The notes below the pieces were generated by a model. That model was not told where the DNA came from. It ran no database searches and worked only from the letters and a program-made list of their open reading frames with translations. This document shows, one piece after another, positions 35,103 to 44,964 of a DNA stretch of 64,000 bases (position 1 is its first letter; each line of letters starts with the position of its first letter). Both the position numbers and the translations under genes were made by a program. The stretch spans positions 694,132 to 758,131 of the forward strand of contig KL197725.1 in NCBI GenBank assembly GCA_000697665.1, in the 5' to 3' direction. Source of the stretch: Jaapia argillacea MUCL 33604. Taxonomy: Eukaryota > Basidiomycota > Agaricomycetes > Jaapiales > Jaapiaceae.

Positions 35103-38010
35103 ATGCCACTCCGCCACAGACTTGACGACGAGCGTGAAAACGGTAGCGGCGCGGAGGCCCAGGGACTAGGTGGCGACACCAGTGATGGTACGTTCGACAA
35201 CTCAAACGCCAGTTGCTTCCTCGAATAATCGTCTTTGGGTCAAGTCGATTCGTCCACCGCGCGTACGCTTGTTGAGAGGTAATTTCGTTCGTGTTTTACT
35301 CTGCCACCACCTCGCCACTCACCTCTGGAACGTGGACAGGTTGTTGACCGTCTATCGAACTTTACGGCGGTGGCAATTATCGCGTGCCAGACCTTCCGAC
35401 GAAGACAACGACGAGGTTCTCAAAGATTTCGTTGCGTTGTACCAGACAGTTATTGGAAGCCGCCCATGTCGCCATGCCGTATTGGATTTGCAAGGAGATG
35501 ATACAATCTGCATTCTTGATCTCCTCTTGCGGGAACGTCTATTCTTTCGGGATTGTGTCGAGCGCCCAGCTGAATGATGTCACAGATCGTGGATGAATGG
35601 CTATGGCTTCTGCCGTTCTCGAACAGACAGTTTCTCGAAAAGCATACCCATCGACTTCTTGTCCGGCGTTCTCAAGGAGACCATAGTGACTTTCCCCCGT
35701 CCTTATTCATCGCTGGCCTCGAGTGCGACAATGACCCCGTCGGGGGTGGAGGATTTGCCAACGTACATCGAGGTCGCTATTCTGGGGAACCGGTGGCGGT
35801 CAAATGTGTCAGGCTGTTTGCACAATCGCCGGGAACGATTCTCAAGACGAAACAGGTGCTTTCACTTCCCTAGTATTTCGTCTGATTATCTGACATACCT
35901 TTCACGAAGGCCATTTTGGCTGAAACAATGATCTGGCGTTCATTGAAGCACGGATATATCTTACCACTAATCGGGGTCGACTCAACGCGCTTTGGTGGCA
36001 TCGTGTGCATGGTATCGCCATGGATGGATTATGGAGATATAAATCACTTTGTGTCCGCCCTTGACCTCCCAGCAGAGCGTGTCAATATTCTGGTAAACCC
36101 CGATCACTTCCTATGATTCATTCTTCCGTCTTCATACCATTTCATAACAGCTGTTCGAAGTGGCGAAGGCTTTGGAGTACCTCCACGATCGAGACGTGGT
36201 GCACGGTGACCTCCGCGGTGTGAGCCATCCGACTTTCTTAAAGCGAGTGACTCTGACCTTAACCCAGGGGAACATTCTTATAGATGATGGATGTCATGTT
36301 CGCGTCGCCGATTTCGGAATGTCAACATTTGTTGGTGTTACACAACCGTCTAATCTGGGAGGAACTCTTCGATGGATGGCCCCAGAGCTGTTTTCAACTG
36401 ACCCCGTCAATGGTCGCACTGCTGCAGTGGATATATATGCATTCGCTATGGTGTGCTACGAGGTCAATCTCTTCGATTTGTATGGTCTGCAATCGTTGAC
36501 TAAAATCTAATTGTGGAAATAGGTGTACCTCAGAAGCTATCCATTCCCAGACATTGTTGCGGAGCTCCAACTTTTGGCGAAAGTAGCAAAGGGGGAGCGA
36601 CCTGAGCGTTCCTCGTTGATCTTATGCGGAAGAAACATGTCAGATGACTTGTGGGGCCTCGTCGAGCGATGCTGGGCAGGATCACCGACTTCTCGCCCTT
36701 CGGCATCCTCAATCTGCGGGGAATTGGCCTCATTTGGGCGGGAACGACCATCCGGCGAATCTTCAGAATCTGCGGAGGGAGTGATGGGTCAAGGAAGAGG
36801 GGGAAGCCCTCCACTGTCTGCCGCCGGAAGAGGGAGTTCGAGTGCCGAGTTCCGTCCAGAGTCAACTTCGTCATTATCTGCGAGGAGTTTCGAAGCGAAT
36901 GACGATGTAACTCGAACCGTCACTGCCTTCGATCGACGAGGCATCCCTTCTTCTGGTCCACTAAGTTCCGAAATACCAGCTGCACCTCCTTCTTTGCGCC
37001 GTCAATCGAGCCCGCGACCTGCATCCCAAACGGCGGACACAGATGACCACGATTCAGGCAATCTTTTCGGAGAGAGTCTCTCCCAATCCCCTTCTACCAC
37101 ACAAGAGTCTACCCCCGACTCAAGCAGTTCTACCAACTCGCGAAGGTCACAAACGACAGGGAACCATCCTCCACTCCCGGAAAGCCAGGCCTCAGATTCC
37201 TATTCCACAACCACAACTCCTACCGCATCCCCACCTACGTCCCCAACCTCCCCAGTGGGGCCAAATTACCTATGGCATCTCAACGAGAAGTGTGTTCACT
37301 CGGGAGGGAAAATATCCATTGAGTGGGAGGACGACCATCAGGGTGAACCCCATATGGGCGAGTTTCACTCCAAGTGTTTCGGTACGCCCACCGCTCTCGA
37401 TGTATACTCAAAAGAAACTCACGGCTATCTCTCCCTAGTACAAGTCCACAACTCCCCGCCAGAACTACTCGGCGAAGGGAGAGCACCGCGCAAGAAAGCT
37501 GCTAGGGAGCTGGCGGCGCGCCAAGTTTATCAGTCAATCGATTGGTCCCGATTTCCCAGCATCTCGAGACGGTCATCATCAGCTGCAGAATCAACCTCTT
37601 CCCAATCATCACTACCGTCTGCGTCTTCTCCCCCTCCTATTTCGGAAAGGATTTCTCGACGGCCACCTCCCTATCTGCCTGTGTTTAACGAAATCGCTTC
37701 GAAGACAAAATGCATCGTTGATTACCCCACAGATCAAATTGGAAGCCCTACTCAGGATTGGGTCATCCGATGTGAAGGTACGAGTTTTCGACTCTCCATT
37801 TTCACTTTCTCACTTGTCTGGATAGTCAACACAGCGTCTCGCGGACGAGGAACAGGACGTACCAAACAGCAAGCAAAAGAGCGAGCGGCAAAGGAAGCCT
37901 ACTACAATATGGGGTGGCACCTGGCGAATGAAGCAGGTGCGTGCTTGTCTTGCCCTCCTATTGGAATTATCTCATCACAAAGTGATTCAGCCAGGGCATC
38001 ACCCACCTGA
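35103..38010 (+). CDS. TKL-like protein kinase with two C-terminal dsRNA-binding domains, copy 4
   Basis: This is the best-preserved copy. Start MPLRHRLDDERENG is followed by an intron and the helical exon (KDFVALYQTVIGSRPCRHAVL). The kinase domain is about 35740-36730: VGGGGFANVHRG, VAVKCVR, HGDLRG/GNILIDD, ADFGMST, RWMAPELF, then a CW-x-SPTSRPSASSIC tail. A ~170-residue Ser/Thr/Pro-rich linker with SQSP-type sites precedes dsRBD A (YLWHLNEKCVHSGGKISIEW, GEPHMGEFH, LGEGRAPRKKAARELAARQV; about 37262-37545). dsRBD B follows (LPVFNEIASKTKCIVDY, GRGTGRTKQQAKERAAKEAY; about 37666-37916). An intron at 37777-37828 (GTACGA...GATAG) splits dsRBD B at the same place as in copies 1 and 2. The stop is at 38008. 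MMSQIVDEWLW at 35574 is an alternative start. All catalytic residues are present. Confidence 0.78.
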
Positions 38011-38173
38011 TTGAACACGGACTTCCTGTCTCCGCAAGTTTAGAGTTCACATGGACGACCTCAGAGGAACGCAGGACGTTCAGTCTGTACATGACAACAC
38101 AAGACTATTTCATTACCCTGTATTCATTAAGGACTCATACATGATGTATTATATCTCATCGACAATATATAAA

Positions 38174-41100
38174 TCAAGAAATGGTCATTACCAGTCGCTC
38201 GCGCACCTCCTTCCTCGCTACCGCTAGGCAACCGCCATCTCGATCAGCGCCAAACCTCTTCATCTCCAAATCTAAATCAACGTCAGCCAAGCTCATGACC
38301 TTCCGTGCCCTACTCCCTCTCCTTCTCCCAATCCTTGTTCGCCTCGGATCCGACACTCCTGCAAACTCGACCAATATCGGCAGTTCAAAGCCTACTTTCG
38401 ACCCAAAAGTACCTCCAATGCCGGGGTGGGTACTCATGCTGCTGCAGCCCAACGGTTCCACAACGATACCGTCCGTCTTGCCAACGCTATTGTGACCCTC
38501 TACATATTCGCTCCTCGTAGGCGGAGGCAGCTCGTGCTCCTGGTCGTCCCGGAATGTAGGTATGTCGGCAGGGACGGCAACAACCACTCCGAACAAACTG
38601 CCCTCAGCCCTGGAGACGTCAACCACTTTCCATCCTGCTGAGGCAGCTAGCGCAACCATTTCACGCAGAGTACGTTCTTGTGAATTGAACATCGCACGCA
38701 TCTAGCCAACGAATGGCGCACAATAGGGATCATTCACAACTCGAATGAGAATCTATGTGGTATCACTCACCGTCATATCCATCCAATACCCGTTGGCGCT
38801 AGCCTTCCCTAGATTCGGAAGCAGTGGGGGTCTCCACTTGCAACTCATCTGGGTCTCCGCCAATAACGCATCATCCTGACTACCACCTTCAAATCGGCCT
38901 CCATAAGCTCCATAATCGCCTTCAAGTGTACACTGGTCTTCGTCGGAACCGTTTCCACCACCTCGGAAACGATGTACATCAACATCACCAGCTTCTTCAC
39001 AAGCCAACGGCAAAACGTGTTCTGCGATGACCAACTTCGTGGCAGGGGCCGCCGCTCGTCGGAGCTGGAGTAGTATACTGGTTCATACCAGACGTTCAAA
39101 AACACCAAGTCAGTAAGCGTTGATGAGGGAAATGAAGGATTCCGTAATTCAAAACAGAGCGAATCGACGAATAATGAGACGCTCCTACTTCGTCGTCCAA
39201 GACACCGAAGGCGAATGAAAGATCAAGATGACCACTCACCGCCTTGCAAAAGCGTCAGGCCAATCATGAGTGACAACCCTCAATAAAAACACAGCAGGAG
39301 GTTCTCCAGTCGGAGTCGGAGGTTGGGGTGTGAAGAAGTCGTGTTCTAAAATCCGACCATGTTAATTTGTCAGGATCAAGGAGGAGGGGGGATGGGAGAA
39401 CAGACGAACCCTGGAAAGCCACGATACCCTTTTCCAATAACTTTGGACATCGCTCTGTCCATGCCTGCAAGATTTTCGAAGTAAAAAATTAACATCTCAC
39501 CGGCAACTGAACAGATGAATTCTGATAGGACTTACAGTTCGACCCATCTCTACAACTCCCTCCCTATCCTGGACTATAAATCTCAATCCCGACGAAGCGA
39601 ACCTCGTAGCGAGAGATACACTAGTGGTACCGATCCCACCTCCGACATCTATTACGAGACTTGAAGGCGGGAGCGACGTCCAATCGAAAGCTTTCGAAAG
39701 GATACAGTGTAAATTTCAAGAGGATGGTGAATGGATACGAGAGACTGACCATCCTCAGTACCTCCACCTCTTCTCACTTTCTCCCAACTGCCACTTCCAA
39801 CCATCGCATGCCCGAACCTCTTCATCCGCCCCACGTTCCCCTCTTCTTCTAACCACGCAAAGAACTCCTTTTTTGTCCCAAAGGCGGTGTTAAATGGTGA
39901 GTCCGTAGGGATGTGTGAATGGGGTTTCGATGCGATGGCTCCGGTCGCAGCTGTTGTGGTTGCAGGTGCCGTGGAAGATGACGATACTGGGCCCTGAGGA
40001 TGGATGGAATTGATGGAGATTGGGAGAAAGGTATCGGTGAGGTGTGCTGAAGCTTTGAAGAGTTCATCCGTGCTGTACACGAGCGGGGAATGATTCAGTG
40101 AGAAAATATGCACCATTAGGAAATCGAACAAAGATGGTGGATAACGTGGAGGTTGGGCGCAGTGAGACGTCGAATGCGTGCACACTAATGGAAGTAAAAA
40201 ATGAAGGCATTGCATGCGAATGACTGGCGAAGAGATGGTATGGTGGGTATATGCGGAAACATAGTCAGGTGAAATTGACGTATGCACAACAAAAGGCCGA
40301 TGGACCCCTGCTTGGGAATGCACAGGCATGAACATTGAAAGTCGGGAACTAATATGCCAGTGCAAAGAGAACGGAAAACTTGCTATGGCAAGATGGTAGA
40401 TAGGACATACCACATAGCGACGAATGCAGAAACTCCATTCGTTCCTTCGTACTTCTTGTCAGGGCTAATTGTTCCAGATAAAACCTGTTCAGCTGATTAT
40501 CACATCTCAACGCCAGGAACAACAACTCACCATTCCAATATCTCACTGACGCTTTTCCCCGAGTCCATAAAACCCGATATTCGATTGATAGCAAAGACGT
40601 CCGGACGCAACTCGTGGACGATGTGATGTGTCGCAAGAAGGCGAAGAATGTGAGCTGGGAAGTGAGGTTGAGTGACAGGGGATTTGAGAGTTTTACACGA
40701 GTGAGAAGAGACACATACATAGTTTGACGCTATCGCAACCATTGATCCTTGCAATATCGTCAACATGCAACCCTCCACTGCCAGCTTCGCGGAGAATCTC
40801 GACTGTATGCGATGCTTCCAGAAAACGCAGACATGACGGGAGGTGATACTAAATGCCAGAGCAACGTACGGAGGTCATTGGACGGATTGAAGAAGCAATA
40901 CGGGAGAACCAGCTTACCCCCATGCTAGCATCGCAAAGGGTCAGGAATGGTGCCTGAACGATCGCACTTAACTGTCCTGCAGCACCTACGATCCTAGCGA
41001 TAGCATCTACAACCACAGGATGCGAGCTGAGAGATTCTGCTTGACTGGAGGGGTCGTAAGGTGCATCTAGCGAGGGGAAGTCCATAACTTCGTGGTTGCT

Positions 41101-41403
41101 TGAACCATCGCGTGAATGAAAAGAGGTGGAGGTGGAGGCAGGGGTTGACGGCCTCGAGTCCGGGTACAAGTGCCGAGGAGCATCAGTGGGCGTGAAAGGC
41201 AGTGACGGAGACGAAGGTCTCGAAGAAGACGAATGGTACGAAGAGGTAGACGCGTCTGACGGCGTCGGGGAGGTCGGGCGGGAGTGGCCTCGAGTTGAGT
41301 GAGTAGTCGTATGAGTCGGAGAAGGAGGTGAGTATATGCGTTGGATATCCTCGATGGCGTCTCCAATAATCGCATGGAGAGCAAGGAGAGAGGAGATAGT
41401 CAT
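38174..41403 (-). CDS. COMT-type SAM-dependent O-methyltransferase
   Basis: This looks like a complete class II (plant COMT-like) O-methyltransferase of a kind common in agaricomycetes; the substrate is unknown. Exon 1 (41403-40918) gives MTISSLLALHAIIGDAIEDI, a Ser/Pro-rich insert and LSAIVQAPFLTLCDASMG. Exon 2 begins YHLPSCLRFLEASHTVEIL. Winged-helix dimerisation residues follow (HILRLLATHHIVHELRPDVFA), then YEGTNGVSAFVAM and CTDELFKASAHL. The SAM motif VIDVGGGIGTTSVS is near 39640, and FFTPQPPTPTGEPPAVFLL and the VVTHDWPDA block near 39260-39340 include the catalytic-type His-Asp. LPNLGKASANGYWMDMT is near 38780-38820, and RTLREMVALAASAGWKVVDV is near 38640. A ~110-residue tail follows to 38174. 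It is convergent with kinase copy 4 and on the same strand as the P450. Confidence 0.8.
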
Positions 41404-42084
41404 GGCGTACTCTCAACTTCACTCCCAAACTCTGGTCCTGGTTCGAATGAACAGGTAACGCAGGGGAGAAAGAGAAAGAATTCCTAGAGGTTGACGACTT
41501 CATATCGTGATACTCCTGGACGTGGAATGAACTCTGTGTCAACTGGGGTATCCGCATCATTCGGTAACTGTAAAAGCCCAATAAGCAACACAGGAGTTGC
41601 GATGTTCTATGATCCGTGCAACGAAATGCATGGGGTGATCTACATTGCAAGACGTCCAAGAACTTTCGGACTCACCAAAAGGTCAACTGGATTTCCTCCC
41701 CGAATCAAATGATGTATCGGGTCCGCTGGTTTCGCATTGTCTCGCTCTGCAAAGATTGGACGCATATGTGCTATGCAATGCAGGAGCAGGTAGGTCAACT
41801 TGGGTAGAGGATTAAAGTGGGCACTACTAGTAAGAGGGCCGGGTGTCAACCAGTACGAAAAATCCGATCCACACAGGGTGGCAGAATCCTGCGTCAAACC
41901 TCCTGCCGCAGGTGCTCAATTAGCTTTCATAGTACGATGATTTTAGCCCCCCGTTTAGAAGCATGTGTGTCCGAGAGGGTAAGCCATGGGAGACGCTTCC
42001 AAAACAGTGAGATCCACAGAAACGTAATAAAATATTCCAGTATAATATACATCTAGGACAATCCAAGATATGAACATCCAAAGC
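41404..42084. other. Intergenic, O-methyltransferase promoter
   Basis: About 680 bp between the O-methyltransferase start and the P450 stop. Open frames here are short and lack motifs. No repeat seen. Confidence 0.45.
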
Positions 42085-44351
42085 TCACAACTCGCCCCCA
42101 ATGACCTTAAGTGCCTGCTCAGACCTAGGCCTAATATCGCACTTGAAAACCGAAGGAGTCCTATCCAACAAAGTGTATCAGACCTTGATCAAAGGGTTAA
42201 AAGAAACACGAAAACCCATACCTGAAAACACTGTTATCAAAGGTGACATCAGGCTCAATGACGTTTCCATGCTCATCGACGGCTTTCTTGAAGTCGAGGG
42301 TGGCGAGCATAGCGGCCATCAACAACCATCCAGATGACTCGATTAAGTGCTTTCCGGGGCATTGACTAACAAGACACGTAAAGGGATGTTCAACACTCCA
42401 CCTAATCCACATATGAATGAAGACTTACCGACGACCAAAGCCGAAAACATAATGACGGGGATCACGCTTCTTCTCTGTCACCTCATCGACGGGGACTTGG
42501 TATCGCTCAGGGTTAAATTGTTCAGGGTTAGGATAGAGTTTCTCATCGCGGAGCATAGCCCTGGATCATTTGTAAGTATCACAAGCCTCTGCACGGGTGT
42601 CTGGCAGACATACCAAATGTTGGCAAAAATCTAACAAATAGGAGCAGAAAAATCAGTGGCGGGCAGAGATATTGAAGGGGAAAGACGTACAAGCGATCCT
42701 TTACCCAAGAACATGTCCTTGTAAACATCGTCCTCCATCAACCTATGTGGAAGGCCTTGAAGGGGCGTCAAAAACCAAACGATGCTCCCATCCAACGACG
42801 TAACGTACCAAGAGGCACAGGCACAGCCCAACGAAGCGTCTCGGTCCAAACGCACTCAACATAAGGCAAGTTAGCCCTGTCCTTAAAGTTTGGAAGCCTG
42901 CCATTCCCGACAATCGCGTCGATTTCCTTTTGGGCCTTGGCGACAACGTCGGGGTTGTTAACCATTGCGTGGATGAAATGGGACATCACAGTAATGGTCT
43001 GCGACGAAGGGGTTTAGTAACGAGAACGAAGACCGGGAATCGAACTCACAGTATCCAAACTCGCTAGGAGGCGAGGCAAGGTAAGTCGGCGCAAATGCGG
43101 ATTCGACGGCGAACAACTCACCAGCATACATAGAGTTGGCAGTCCACTTAACATCGAACTCCAACTGGTGATCTGTAGTTTTGCTGTCCTCAAGAAGTAC
43201 CGAGCAGAAGCAAGATGGTGCGGCGCCGGTTTTCTACAAAGGAATGAGTGGAAAAGCGAAGAAAGCAATGAAAGACTCACCATTTTTTCCTTGATTGCTT
43301 GGAAGGGTTCATCAACCCAGTCTTCCATCTTCTTTTTCCAAACGACGGCCTTGGCTTTGAAACCAGCTCCGGGGAACCAATTTGGGAGGTATTGGACTAA
43401 GGAGATGAAGCAGTCGTGAGAGGTGGGAACACAGAGTAACTTAACCGAACCTACGGGAGGGGAAAACGTCGACGGGCCAGATACCACCACCCGAGGCAAT
43501 TTCGTTCGCCAGGATGCCGACACAGTCCTCTGCCATACGGAAGTGGGGGTCGTTATCGGAGGTCACCTGATGGCCGTAGACAACGCCGAGTGTGAGTGTC
43601 CCGGCATACCTATCAATGAGAACCATTATCAGCAAACGTTTTGTGAGATGGATGAAACCATGACGGACCTCCTAATGTGATCGACGTAGTTGGCGGGCTT
43701 CGCGATTAAACGGCGCAAGAAAGGGTGGCTCTCTATCTCGAGGAGTGGTTCATATTGCTTGATAGCTCCAGTGCCGAGAGCCTTCTGCATCAACCTACGA
43801 TACCGGCGCATCTGATCTCCGTATCCATTGAAGGCAACCTGCACACGGGAGCCGAGTGAGAACAAGCCGGATGGTAGAGTGGATCAACTGACCATGTTTT
43901 CGCATCCACAGCTGGGAAGCCAACGTGTAAGCCGAACAGGAATGGAGCGAGAAAGGCGAGGCAACTCACAGTTCTCCACACATGACCAACTTAGGTTTGT
44001 CCGAGTAGATAGCTCCCCTCTTCTCCATCAAGTCGAAAGCGACGTCCGCGGAGTTAAGGAACACCAAGCTCACTCCGAAAACGTTGAGGTGAACGATCTC
44101 TCCTAGAGGATCAAAAGCAGGATTCAAGGAGGTGGCATCACATAGATGGACATCCACGAACCGTATCGTTTCGCCCACTCGGTGGCTCCAAGCCAAAGTT
44201 GTTTGAGAGGAATATCCAAGACATTGCCAACGAGGGGGAGAGGTTTCGGTCCTGGGGGATAAGGAAGACTCTGCTTTTTCCGGGTTGACCGGGAAAGGTA
44301 GGCGGCCACAACAAGCCCTCCGATGAGAGCATAAACAACACCAGCACCCAT
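42085..44351 (-). CDS. Cytochrome P450 monooxygenase
   Basis: This is a microsomal heme-thiolate monooxygenase. The start MGAGVVYALIGGLVVAAYLS is a membrane anchor, followed by the Pro-rich hinge LPYPPGPKPLPLVGN. The I-helix segment MYAGASLDTTITVMSHF is formed over splices near 43120-42985. The K-helix ETLRW is near 42840 (E-x2-R). FNPERY is near 42515, and the heme loop FGFGRR/RQCPGKHL, with the Cys ligand near 42360, is split by an intron. The C-terminus is TPSVFKCDIRPRSEQALKV with the stop at 42085. The gene has at least ten short introns. All canonical motifs are present. Clan and substrate cannot be told. It lies next to an O-methyltransferase on the same strand, so they may act in one pathway. 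Confidence 0.9.
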
Positions 44352-44964
44352 AGCTACAAGAAGAGGGAATGAAAAGAGAGTATCAGGTCAGACTGTCGGG
44401 TGCGGCGTAATATAGCTCTTGCAAAGCTCAGGAGGAACGGGGCTAGGTGGAAAGAGGGAAAACTTGAGCATATTGGCGAGTGCTAGACCTTTTTAAAAGG
44501 TAACGGAGAACAACGAGAAGGCGGAAACAGTCTACCAAGAAGCTTGCTGTCGTGAGGGAGTTGCTATGTTTGGCGTCGCAGGACCCACAGTTTGGTAAGT
44601 CAACACGGTCCGCGAAGAAGTTACTGTTCTGGACTTGTAGCGAGGCACGAGGCAATCATTTCCTCTGATGGGTTTCTTCCCCATTCGAACACAAGAAATG
44701 CAACTCTAAACAGACCACGGCTGCCATGGACCAGCAAGAGCAAGCTGGGACGGTGATGGCAATGCGAAGGAAATTTGCAGGGGAGTTCTACATCGTTTAC
44801 TCTCTTCCACAGCATTCACAGCCCAAGCATGAGCTCACCATCGTTCATGTGCTGATGCGATCTCTCATCACGTATCATTCATCATCATGACATGGAAATT
44901 ATGGCCGTAAACTCATTCAGCTCGTACATCCAGAACAAAGCGAAAATCCCGAAGTTCGGGACGT
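44352..44964. other. Intergenic, P450 promoter
   Basis: About 610 bp between the P450 start and the urea-transporter stop. No gene or repeat supported. Confidence 0.45.

Larger units (their letters stand above)
34011..39985. repeat. Tandem repeat unit 4 (kinase copy 4 + O-methyltransferase)
   Basis: Third direct repeat unit. It is similar to units 2 and 3 from about 34011 to about 39985. Beyond that point the O-methyltransferase continues into its own complete 5' exons, while the fragments in units 2 and 3 stop. This makes unit 4 the probable source arrangement of the duplication. Confidence 0.7.

Noticed and set aside
16770-36730. Assigning the kinases to the eIF2-alpha kinase (PKR/GCN2) family
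   Set aside because: The catalytic-loop HGDLRG and overall sequence resemble agaricomycete TKL-like kinases, and no eIF2-alpha-kinase-specific insert is visible. Only the domain partnership is PKR-like.
41183-41659. 158-codon minus-strand frame
   Set aside because: Out-of-frame reading of O-methyltransferase exon 1 and its upstream region; no motif.
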